From assembly GCA_028875875.1 (NCBI GenBank), contig JAGWUV010000010.1, positions 30,873-94,872 on the forward strand: DNA of 64,000 nucleotides. The letters are read 5' to 3'. Of this stretch, positions 56,798 through 64,000 are shown one piece after another; the first letter of the stretch is position 1, and each line of letters begins with the position of its first letter. Below the pieces are notes generated by a model. That model searched no databases and was not told where the DNA came from. It was given only the letters and a program-made list of their open reading frames with translations. The position numbers and the translations under genes were made by a program. The stretch is from Bacteroidota bacterium (GTDB lineage: Bacteria > Bacteroidota > Bacteroidia > Chitinophagales > Chitinophagaceae).

Positions 56798-59700
56798 ATG
56801 TACCGTAAAATAGGGTTTGTTATCATAGGCATACTGCTGGTTGCGTTTGTGCAGGCACAGCGTTCCTATGCCGCCCATTCGGTACTGGCTTCTGGAACCT
56901 GGTATAAAATAGCCGTAACCGGTGAGGGTATTTATAAGATAGATCTTCCCTTTTTACAGAAGATGGGTATCAACACAACCAATCTTTCTTCTTCTTCTAT
57001 CAGGTTATATGGCAACGGCGGCGGTATGCTGCCCGAAAACAATGCGATACGAAGGGCCGATGACCTTGTAGAGAATGCCATAGAAGTGTTCGATGGTGGC
57101 GATGGCGTTATTAACGGGAACGATTATCTTCTCTTTTATGCTCAAGGTCCTGATCATTGGGATACTGACAGTATACACAGGAGCTTCCATCACCAAAAAA
57201 ACCTTTACAGCGATAGTGCTTATTATTTCTTAACGGTTGGTGGCAATGGTAAACGAATTGCTGCACAAATGGCGGGTACGTTAGTTGCAAATACAAATGT
57301 GACCAGTTATGATGAACATATTTTTTATGAAAAAGACCTGGTGAATCTTCTGAGCAGTGGTAAACAGTGGTTAGGAGAGGAATTGAGTGCAACCAGTACG
57401 AATGGGTACAATAAAAACTTTACAGCCACACTACCCGGTTTATTGTTGAATGAACCATTAAACCTTACCACCAGTGTAGTAGCCAGAAGCGTGGGGGCAC
57501 CTGCTGCTTTTTCCATGTTGGTGAATGGGCAACAGGTGCAAAAGATAGATATGCCGGCGGTATCGGGGTATTTTCTGGATGCCTATGCTTCTTCCATTCA
57601 GCAAGCTACTTTGTTTTCTGCCGGTAATGCTTCACTTACGCTTACCCTGCAATACAACGCTACGGCTTCGGGTGCACAGGGTTGGCTGGACTGGTGGGAA
57701 CTGCTGGGCCGCTGTACATTGTCTTTCACCGGCCAAAGTCAGCTTTTTTTTCGCGACTGGCGATCTGTTGCCCCTGGGCATATAGCTAATTTTTCTATTG
57801 GCAATACAAGTACCGCTACTGAAGTATGGGATATAACAGATGTCCTGCATCCGGTAAAGATGAATACGGCTTTCCTCAACGGGCAAACTTCTTTCAGCAA
57901 TGAAGCCTCTGTATTGCATGAGTACGTTGCTTTTGCAGGTAGTTCTTTTAACAGCCCTGCATATGTGGGAACAGTAGCAACCCAGGATCTTCACGCAACT
58001 TCTTCGGTAGATTATCTTATCATCACTACCCCCGCATTTATGACGCAGGCAAACCGTCTCGCTGATTTTCACCGGCAGCATAATGGCTATACCGTTGGTG
58101 TGGTAACTACCGATAAAATTTACAATGAATTTTCGGACGGTATTCCTGATCCTACCGCTCTTCGGGATTATGTAAAGATGTTCTATGATAAAAGCAGCAG
58201 TGGAGCATCACTTGCACCCAAATACCTTTTATTGCTGGGAGCTGCTTCTTATGATTATAAGAACAGGATCGCCAATAATACTAATTGGGTACCTTGTTAT
58301 GAAAGTCCTTCTTCCTTAGATCCTCTTACCACTTTTACATCGGATGATTATTTCGGATTACTCGGCGATTCTGATGATATCAACCGGGCTACCGGAACTG
58401 CTTTGCTGGATATAGGCGTAGGCCGCCTGCCGGCGAGAACTATTGATGACGCTACTGTAATGGTAGATAAGATCATACATTATCATGCTTCGCAAAGCCT
58501 GGGTAGTTGGCGTAATGAATCGGTGTATGTGGCGGATGATAAAGATAACGACCTGCATGTGCAGGATGCAGAAGGGGTTTCAGCGATCGCTGCTGCTGCC
58601 GATTCTATCCTTAATCCCAATAAAATTTATCTCGATGCCTATCCATTGGTAAGCGGCGGTGGTGGTGGCCGTTATCCTGATGTGAATACCGCCATTGTAA
58701 ATAAGATACAACAGGGAGTACTTTATTTTAACTATAACGGGCACGGTGGTTACCAGCGGTTAGCAGATGAAGCGATATTAGGTACGCCAGAGTTACAGCA
58801 ATTTAATAATGCGGATAAATTACCTCTGTTCATTACTGCTACCTGCGATTTTGCACCGTATGATGATCCTGCCAAAAACGCTATTGGTGGTCAGCTTTTA
58901 TACGGTGATGCTACCGGGGCAATCGCACTGATGACCACCACGAGGGTAGTATTTGCGTACAGCAACCGCATCATGAATGATAATTACCTGCAGGTATTGT
59001 TGCAAAGAGATGCACAGGGTAACTATCCTACTTTAGGCGATGCAGTGCGGACCAGTAAAAACCTTACCTACCGGTCATCCGGCGATGTGATCAATAACAG
59101 GAAATTTACACTGCTGGGAGATCCTGCCATGCGGTTGGCCTTCCCATCCCTGCAAATGCAATTAACAGCAATCAACGGTCATGCAGTGAATGGTTCGGAT
59201 ACGTTGCAGGCACTCAATACCTACACTATGAGTGGTATTGTTACCGATGCATCGGGGAACATACAAACACAGTTCAACGGTACGGTTTACCCGGTTTTGT
59301 ATGATAAACCACAGTTGGTTAGCACCTTAGGCAATGATCCTGCCAGCCCGGTAATGCAGTTTAGTCAGCAGTCAAGCATCTTGTACAAAGGAAGGGCTAC
59401 AGTAACCAATGGCCGGTTTAGTTTCTCTTTCGTGGTGCCCAAAGACATCAACTATAAAACCGGTAAGGGTAAGTTGAGTTTATATGCTGAGAACGGTACA
59501 GTTGATGCCGCCGGGGCCTCCCGGGCTTTTTGGATTGGCGGGGTAGGCAATACCGTGATCGCAGATACGAGCGGCCCTTTGATAAAAGCGTATTTGAATG
59601 ATACCTTATTTGTGAATGGCAATGTGACCAATAATACTCCTTTGTTGTTAGTAAAATTATTTGACCGCTATGGGATCAATACATCCGGAACAGGAATTGG

Positions 59701-60223
59701 TCATGATATCACGGCTATGCTCGACAGTGATGCTAACAATATGATGGTGTTGAATACCTATTACCAGGCTGCACTGGACAGTTACCAGGGCGGTTGGGTA
59801 AGCTTCCAGTTGCCGCTGATCAAACCCGGGAAACATACCTTAACCATCAAAGCATGGAATGTGGCAAATTATTCTTCCACCATTGTAATCAGGTTTGAAG
59901 TGTTGCCGGATAATGCTTCTCCACGGATCATTCAGTTATTCAATTATCCTAACCCGGCTTCCGCTGGTACCACTTTCCGTTTCCAGCATAACTTGCCCGG
60001 CAGTAACCTGGATGTACGGTTGGTGGTATATACGGCTTCGGGACAGCAAGTGTATCAAAAGCGTACCACTATGCCCAATACGTTGAGTAAGATTTTAGAA
60101 ATGTATTGGGATTTCAGGGAAGCCGGCGGGAAAAAATTGCAGAAAGGTTTGTATTTTTATCGTATTATTGTGTCATCAAATTCGTTACAAGCTCAGGCTG
60201 CACAACGACTCATCATTTACTAA
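56798..60223 (+). CDS. porU: Type IX secretion system sortase PorU
   Basis: Surface cysteine peptidase that removes the C-terminal domain of T9SS cargo and attaches A-LPS-type glycolipid. The ATG at 56798 gives a proper signal peptide (MYRKIGFVIIGILLVAFVQAQ); the longer frame does not. The 1141-residue protein has a gingipain-like C25 domain with the catalytic pair H649 (NYNGHGGY) and C683 (TATCDFA), and a C-terminal T9SS-type domain (FNYPNPASAGTTFRF and KGLYFYRIIV). It lies 70 bp before porV. Confidence 0.94.
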   Translation: MYRKIGFVIIGILLVAFVQAQRSYAAHSVLASGTWYKIAVTGEGIYKIDLPFLQKMGINTTNLSSSSIRLYGNGGGMLPENNAIRRADDLVENAIEVFDGGDGVINGNDYLLFYAQGPDHWDTDSIHRSFHHQKNLYSDSAYYFLTVGGNGKRIAAQMAGTLVANTNVTSYDEHIFYEKDLVNLLSSGKQWLGEELSATSTNGYNKNFTATLPGLLLNEPLNLTTSVVARSVGAPAAFSMLVNGQQVQKIDMPAVSGYFLDAYASSIQQATLFSAGNASLTLTLQYNATASGAQGWLDWWELLGRCTLSFTGQSQLFFRDWRSVAPGHIANFSIGNTSTATEVWDITDVLHPVKMNTAFLNGQTSFSNEASVLHEYVAFAGSSFNSPAYVGTVATQDLHATSSVDYLIITTPAFMTQANRLADFHRQHNGYTVGVVTTDKIYNEFSDGIPDPTALRDYVKMFYDKSSSGASLAPKYLLLLGAASYDYKNRIANNTNWVPCYESPSSLDPLTTFTSDDYFGLLGDSDDINRATGTALLDIGVGRLPARTIDDATVMVDKIIHYHASQSLGSWRNESVYVADDKDNDLHVQDAEGVSAIAAAADSILNPNKIYLDAYPLVSGGGGGRYPDVNTAIVNKIQQGVLYFNYNGHGGYQRLADEAILGTPELQQFNNADKLPLFITATCDFAPYDDPAKNAIGGQLLYGDATGAIALMTTTRVVFAYSNRIMNDNYLQVLLQRDAQGNYPTLGDAVRTSKNLTYRSSGDVINNRKFTLLGDPAMRLAFPSLQMQLTAINGHAVNGSDTLQALNTYTMSGIVTDASGNIQTQFNGTVYPVLYDKPQLVSTLGNDPASPVMQFSQQSSILYKGRATVTNGRFSFSFVVPKDINYKTGKGKLSLYAENGTVDAAGASRAFWIGGVGNTVIADTSGPLIKAYLNDTLFVNGNVTNNTPLLLVKLFDRYGINTSGTGIGHDITAMLDSDANNMMVLNTYYQAALDSYQGGWVSFQLPLIKPGKHTLTIKAWNVANYSSTIVIRFEVLPDNASPRIIQLFNYPNPASAGTTFRFQHNLPGSNLDVRLVVYTASGQQVYQKRTTMPNTLSKILEMYWDFREAGGKKLQKGLYFYRIIVSSNSLQAQAAQRLIIY

Positions 60224-60293
60224 ACACTGCCGATGGCTGATTTCTACGCTTAATTCATTTCTTAATCGACTGTTTATTATTTAATCATTGTTT

Positions 60294-61442
60294 ATGAGAA
60301 TGCGATCCATCGTAGCAGGCATTGCCCTGATGCAGCTTGCTGTGTTCAGTGCCCAGGCACAAACAGGCCCTGTAAATATTGCCACCACTGCCGTTCCTTT
60401 TTTACGAATTTCTCCTGATGCAAGGGCAGGCGGTATGGGAGATGTGGGTATTGCCACGGCTCCTGATGTGAATGCCGGTTACTGGAACCTGGCCAAAACA
60501 CCCTTTATTGCCAACAATACTTCTGTGGCCCTGACTTATACGCCCTGGTTGAAAGACCTGGGACTGAATGATGTGTATTTAGCCAGCTTAACTGCTTTCC
60601 ATAAACTGGATGATGAACAGGCCATCTCTGCCAATGTTCGTTATTTCAGTTTGGGAAATATCCAGTTCACTGATATCAGCGGTAATACATTATCATCTTT
60701 CAATCCCCGTGAATTCGGAATTGACTTTGGGTATTCCAGGAAACTGAATGACCAACTAAGCATTGGTGTGGCTTTGCGTTATATCTACAGCAGTTTAGCC
60801 AATGGCGATCCTAACAATAGCGGGGTGGTGTATAAAGCAGGCACTTCTGTTGCCGGTGATATCTCTTTGTTCCACACTTCCGGTACCAGTGACGGATCGG
60901 GTTTGAACTGGGGCATTACACTGAGTAATCTTGGTGCCAAGATCGGTTATACCAATGATGCACAGAATAAAGATTTTATCCCTGCCAACCTCGGCGCCGG
61001 TATCTGCTATACCACAGTATTTGATGAGAGCAGCAAATTAAGTTTCGGCTTAGATGTAAATAAATTGCTTGTTCCGGTAGCGCCTACCTTATCGGGCAAT
61101 ACTTCACAGGATTCAGCCAATATAGCCGATTACCGCACACAGAGTGTGATGAAGAGCTGGTTGAAATCGTTCAACGATGGTACAGGGGTATTATCCAGTT
61201 TCCAGGCTTCACTGGGTGCGGAATATGCCTATAATAACCAGTTTTTTGTGCGGGCAGGTTATTTCTATGAAGATAAGAACCGTGGTAACAGGAAGTATTT
61301 TACCGGGGGTGTAGGATTTAAATATGATGTGTATACCATCAACTTTTCTTACCTCGTTCCCTCGGGTAATGGTATCACCCGTAACCCTTTATCCAATACG
61401 ATTCGCGTGGGGATAGCGTTTGACCTGGATAAGAAACAGTAG
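60294..61442 (+). CDS. porV: Type IX secretion system outer-membrane protein PorV
   Basis: A 382-residue outer-membrane barrel of the FadL type that carries T9SS cargo from the translocon to PorU. The ATG at 60294 is used (TTG at 60288 gives the same frame). Signal peptide about 1-22; TAVPFLRISPDARAGGMGDVGIATAPD is the characteristic PorV/LptO start, and GVGFKYDVYTINFSYLVP and IRVGIAFDL form the last strands. porU-porV form one operon. Confidence 0.94.
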   Translation: MRMRSIVAGIALMQLAVFSAQAQTGPVNIATTAVPFLRISPDARAGGMGDVGIATAPDVNAGYWNLAKTPFIANNTSVALTYTPWLKDLGLNDVYLASLTAFHKLDDEQAISANVRYFSLGNIQFTDISGNTLSSFNPREFGIDFGYSRKLNDQLSIGVALRYIYSSLANGDPNNSGVVYKAGTSVAGDISLFHTSGTSDGSGLNWGITLSNLGAKIGYTNDAQNKDFIPANLGAGICYTTVFDESSKLSFGLDVNKLLVPVAPTLSGNTSQDSANIADYRTQSVMKSWLKSFNDGTGVLSSFQASLGAEYAYNNQFFVRAGYFYEDKNRGNRKYFTGGVGFKYDVYTINFSYLVPSGNGITRNPLSNTIRVGIAFDLDKKQ

Positions 61443-61453
61443 GGGGAGGGGAG

Positions 61454-61516
61454 TTATACGTAATACGTAATACGTTATAAGTTATACGTTATACGCAATA
61501 CGTGATACGTGATACG
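61454..61516. repeat. 7-bp tandem repeat array 1 (nine units)
   Basis: Nine uninterrupted units of consensus TNATACG (TTATACG, TAATACG, CAATACG, TGATACG; one TTATAAG). Confidence 0.85.
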
Positions 61517-61652
61517 TGTAAAAGACGAATAGCTAAAGGTGAGAGGATGAATGTGTTTGATTACACGAATTTGTAGGAATGACACGAATGAAGAAGATGT
61601 ATAGTGTTGAATGTTAGAAGATGAATGAGTTTGAGGTTTATGGTTTTGCGTT

Positions 61653-61726
61653 CATGCTTCGACAGGCTCAGCATGACAGTACACCGGTTGGGAGATGGTT
61701 GTCACCCTGAGCTTGTCGAAGGGGAG
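61653..61726. repeat. 74-bp palindromic repeat, copy A
   Basis: Ends CTTCGACAGGCTCAG (61657-61671) and CTGAGCTTGTCGAAG (61707-61721) pair over 15 bp with one G-T. This is a dispersed Bacteroidota intergenic repeat of REP-like type. Copy A is identical to copy D. Confidence 0.88.
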
Positions 61727-61775
61727 TTATACGTTATACGTAATACGTGATAAGTTATAGGTTATAAGTGATAAG
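61727..61775. repeat. 7-bp tandem repeat array 2 (seven units)
   Basis: TTATACG, TTATACG, TAATACG, TGATAAG, TTATAGG, TTATAAG, TGATAAG in direct contact with copy A. Confidence 0.85.
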
Positions 61776-61837
61776 TGCAAAAGACTAATAGCTAAAGGTT
61801 AGAAGATGAATGAGTTTGAGGTATATGGTTTTGCGTT

Positions 61838-61911
61838 TATGCTTCGACAGGCTCAGTATGAAAGTACACCGGTTGGGAGATGGTTGTCTCCCTAAGCTTG
61901 TCGAAGGGCAG
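61838..61911. repeat. 74-bp palindromic repeat, copy B (diverged)
   Basis: Same unit as copy A with a few substitutions (TATGAAAG, CTCCCTAAG), which partly spoil the stem. Confidence 0.85.
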
Positions 61912-62177
61912 TTGTGAGTGATGAGTTTGAAAGACTGAAGACAATGAAGAGGGATGATGTTAGGTGTTACATGTTGAATGCGTTTTGAGTGTGGTGTTTG
62001 AGGTTTTAGGTTGTTTTTCGGTTCAGGTTTCCCTTGTGTTCTTTGTGTAATCCTTTGTGTTCTTTGTGGTTTAGGCTCGTTTTTTAGTTTGAATTCCTGC
62101 CAAAGACCAAAGAATTAAAGTGGCTCCCATTGTAAAGAACTTATCATTTGGAAGTATTTTTATCTAAATAAAAGAAC

Positions 62178-62654
62178 ATGCGAATAGGTTTTGGAATAGA
62201 TTTTCATCAACTGGTTCAGGGAAGGGATCTATGGTTGGGTGGTGTACTGATACCCCATACCAAAGGGGCTTTAGGGCATAGTGATGCGGATGTATTGTTA
62301 CACGCCATTTGCGATGCGTTATTAGGTGCTGCCTGTCTCGGTGATATCGGTGTTCATTTCCCGGATACATCCGGAGAGTTTAAAAATATCGACAGTAAAA
62401 TCCTATTGGCCCGAACCATGGAACTCATTGGCAAGGAAGGATATGCGATCGTGAATATAGATTCCTCTCTTTGTCTTGAAGCCCCCAAGATCAAATCCTA
62501 TATTCCACAGATGCAGGAAGTGATCGCCGGGATCTGTGGAATTACAGTGAAAGATATTTCTATCAAAGCCACTACCACAGAAAAGATGGGTTTTGTGGGA
62601 AGAGAAGAAGGATTGGTAGCGAATGCAACAGTTTTGCTGAGGAACAGGGAATAG
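62178..62654 (+). CDS. ispF: 2-C-methyl-D-erythritol 2,4-cyclodiphosphate synthase
   Basis: Fifth enzyme of the MEP isoprenoid pathway, 158 residues, the family's length. FGIDFHQLVQG and LGHSDADVLLHAICDALLGAA hold the zinc ligands (D8, H10 and H41-type), DIGVHFPDT the substrate loop and KATTTEKMGFVGREEGL the cytidine pocket. It stands alone between two repeat fields, so its promoter must lie in the spacer. Confidence 0.97.
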   Translation: MRIGFGIDFHQLVQGRDLWLGGVLIPHTKGALGHSDADVLLHAICDALLGAACLGDIGVHFPDTSGEFKNIDSKILLARTMELIGKEGYAIVNIDSSLCLEAPKIKSYIPQMQEVIAGICGITVKDISIKATTTEKMGFVGREEGLVANATVLLRNRE

Positions 62655-62677
62655 GGAGAGGTGTATAGTATTTGATT

Positions 62678-62751
62678 CATGCTTCGACAGGCTCAGCATG
62701 ACAGTACACCGGTTGGAAAATGGTTGTCACTCTTAGCTTGTCGAAGGGGAT
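62678..62751. repeat. 74-bp palindromic repeat, copy C
   Basis: Same unit with TTGGAAAATGG and ACTCTTAGC substitutions in the middle and right arm. Confidence 0.86.
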
Positions 62752-62758
62752 TTGTGAG

Positions 62759-62821
62759 TGATAAGTCATACGTTATACGTTATACGTGATAGGTTATAAG
62801 TGATAAGTGATAAGTGATAAG
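62759..62821. repeat. 7-bp tandem repeat array 3 (nine units)
   Basis: TGATAAG, TCATACG, TTATACG, TTATACG, TGATAGG, TTATAAG and three TGATAAG, in the same orientation as arrays 1 and 2. Confidence 0.85.
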
Positions 62822-62883
62822 TGCAAAAGACTAATAGCTAAAGGTGAGAGGATGAATGAGTTTGAGGTTTATGGTTTTGCGTT

Positions 62884-62957
62884 CATGCTTCGACAGGCTC
62901 AGCATGACAGTACACCGGTTGGGAGATGGTTGTCACCCTGAGCTTGTCGAAGGGGAG
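62884..62957. repeat. 74-bp palindromic repeat, copy D
   Basis: Identical to copy A; the identity extends upstream so that 62851-62958 equals 61620-61727 over 108 bp. Confidence 0.88.
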
Positions 62958-63070
62958 TGATGAGTGATGAATGAGTTTGATTACACGGGTTCAAACGAAT
63001 GACACGAAAGGGAATTGTGTTATATGTTGTAAGTTGAAGATATAAATGTTTAATCGGCTAAAGGTCTAAA

Positions 63071-63105
63071 GACCAATAACCAAAGACCAATAACCAAAGA
63101 CCAAT
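63071..63105. repeat. 14-bp tandem repeat before the exosortase gene
   Basis: Two and a half copies of GACCAATAACCAAA, ending 5 bp before the ATG at 63111, where a leader and promoter would be expected. Confidence 0.7.
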
Positions 63106-63110
63106 ACACC

Positions 63111-63698
63111 ATGCTGGCAAAATTAACTGCGGGTTGGCGGGAGGTACCGCCGGAAATCAGGGCCTTTTTAAAAAGGGCATTGCTTGTATTTGTGGTTTGG
63201 AAGTTATGCTATCACCTCTTCCTGTATAATGGTCGTGTGCTGGATAAGCCCTTAACTGATATAAGCACCCATACAGCCACTGTATTGCTGAAGGTCATTT
63301 ATCCCTCCTCTGTTTTTACCCATGAAGAAATTTGTAATCCTAATCCAGAACTGCATGGCGAATTAGCGTGTATGCAAAATGTATATAAAGACGGGATAAA
63401 GATTGTAGGGGTAGCGGATCCCTGTAATGCATTAGAGCTGTATGTACTTTATGTAGGGTTTTTAATCGCTTTCCCATTGACACTTTCAAGGGGTATACAG
63501 TTTGGGCTGCTGGGTATAGCGGTTATTTTTATGGCTAATGTGCTTCGGTTGGCAGCTCTGTCTATTTTGAACCTTCACCATGTAGCTGCTGCGGAACTGG
63601 CCCATCATTATGTATTTAAAGTAGTAGTGTATGCCCTGATCTTCGGGTTATGGGTATTGTATCTGAAAAAGTATAGAACAGTAGATGCTGCGGTATAA
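63111..63698 (+). CDS. Exosortase family protein (XrtX/XrtF-like)
   Basis: A 195-residue integral membrane protein with the exosortase/archaeosortase triad: C105 in DPCNALELYVLY, R146 in MANVLRLAALSIL and H166 in LAHHYVFKVVVYAL. There are about five membrane helices. Exosortases process proteins with a C-terminal PEP-CTERM-like sorting tail and are tied to exopolysaccharide loci. The subfamily is uncertain; the small membrane gene that overlaps it by 14 bp resembles the partner found with XrtX or XrtF. No sorting-tail substrate is in view. Confidence 0.8.
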   Translation: MLAKLTAGWREVPPEIRAFLKRALLVFVVWKLCYHLFLYNGRVLDKPLTDISTHTATVLLKVIYPSSVFTHEEICNPNPELHGELACMQNVYKDGIKIVGVADPCNALELYVLYVGFLIAFPLTLSRGIQFGLLGIAVIFMANVLRLAALSILNLHHVAAAELAHHYVFKVVVYALIFGLWVLYLKKYRTVDAAV

Positions 63699-64000
63699 AA
63701 AATACATCCCTTTCCTGGTGTTTATTCTCCTGCTTTTGTTAAGCTGGGTGGAGGAGTCTGTTATTGGCGAAGGTAAATTTCACGTGTACCTGCTTTTACC
63801 GGAGCACCGCCCCTTACGATTCCTAGTCAGGGGGCTTTTCGGTGTTGCCGTTTTTTTATTAGGCTTTTTGGGATTTTCTTTTCTAAGGCAGCACTGGATC
63901 AAAGTACTATGGATCGGCTGGTATATACTTGCCTTGCTGGCAGCGGCTATAAGGGTATGTATACAGCTCGTGGCCCCTGCTTATTTTAGCGGGAATCTCT
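63685..64000 (+). CDS. Exosortase-associated membrane protein, N-terminal part (cut by window edge)
   Basis: An open frame of at least 105 codons from the ATG at 63685 overlaps the exosortase gene by 14 bp and runs off the right edge. It starts MLRYKKYIPFLVFILLLLLS and has three hydrophobic segments separated by polar loops (EESVIGEGKFHVYLLLPEHRP; LRQHWIKVLW). Overlap and topology fit the small proteins found behind Bacteroidota exosortases. The C-terminus is unseen. Confidence 0.65.
   Translation, partial: MLRYKKYIPFLVFILLLLLSWVEESVIGEGKFHVYLLLPEHRPLRFLVRGLFGVAVFLLGFLGFSFLRQHWIKVLWIGWYILALLAAAIRVCIQLVAPAYFSGNL

Larger units (their letters stand above)
61443..62177. other. 735-bp repeat-filled spacer porV / ispF
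   Basis: No gene. Contains two 7-bp tandem arrays, two 74-bp palindromic repeats, TTACACGAATTTG-type and CTTTGTGTTCTTTGTG-type simple repeats (about 61560-61600 and 62030-62085). Confidence 0.7.
62655..63110. other. 456-bp repeat-filled spacer ispF / exosortase gene
   Basis: No gene. Two palindromic repeats, one 7-bp array, and GACCAATAACCAAA tandem units right before the exosortase start. Confidence 0.7.

Noticed and set aside
61454..62821. CRISPR-like array
   Set aside because: The 7-bp units are contiguous with no spacers, and no cas genes are near.
61653..62957. Insertion sequence remnants
   Set aside because: No transposase frame and no target-site duplications; the units are short palindromes of REP-like type.

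Overview
The window is a 64-kb chromosomal piece of a Bacteroidota bacterium, most likely a member of the Chitinophagaceae. Pointers are the type IX secretion and gliding genes (gldJ, porU, porV), TonB-dependent receptor biology, an exosortase pair, Bacteroidota-type -7 elements (TAnnTTTG) in front of several genes, few Shine-Dalgarno sequences, and mosaic repeat spacers of the type seen in this family. No insertion sequence, prophage or CRISPR array was seen. Most genes are chromosomal housekeeping genes.

Layout. 1-12 kb: dnaX (cut by the left edge), a DUF1800/DUF1501 pair, a GNAT-like protein, a methyltransferase, an L,D-transpeptidase, rsmE, two small envelope proteins and dnaB. 12-26.7 kb: pheT, a coiled-coil gene plus zapA, rny, rplS-tatA-tatC-gatA, a lytic transglycosylase, and on the other strand pabB, an acidic protein, purA and a Rel/SpoT gene. 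26.8-35 kb: an ABC exporter, an ATP synthase operon (atpB-E-F-H-A, without atpG), a polysaccharide deacetylase, tatD and tRNA-Ser(GGA).

35-50.4 kb looks like one phosphate-acquisition block: a type I-like export trio (ABC, HlyD, TolC), a TonB-dependent receptor with a surface lipoprotein, a porin, pstS-pstC-pstA-pstB and phoU. Two promoters here share one architecture: period-11 direct heptamers resembling a Pho box, exactly 8 bp from an AAnCTTTG -7 element. A weaker version precedes the export trio. Directly after phoU lie two tandem copies of a hairpin with an invariant TGGGGG loop, each followed by its own terminator. These look like a pair of small RNAs and are, with the Pho-box-like promoters, the best candidates for something undescribed.

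50.5-54.6 kb (mostly minus strand): a lipoprotein, then murF, a Crp/Fnr regulator with a CX5C pair, rhodanese, a DUF2892 membrane protein, thioredoxin and DUF983, which could form a sulfur/thiol-linked cassette. 54.7-61.4 kb: gldJ, porU and porV of gliding/type IX secretion. 61.4-63.1 kb: ispF embedded in a composite repeat field (four 74-bp palindromic repeats, three 7-bp tandem arrays, a 108-bp exact duplication). The right edge carries an exosortase-family gene and the start of a small membrane partner gene.
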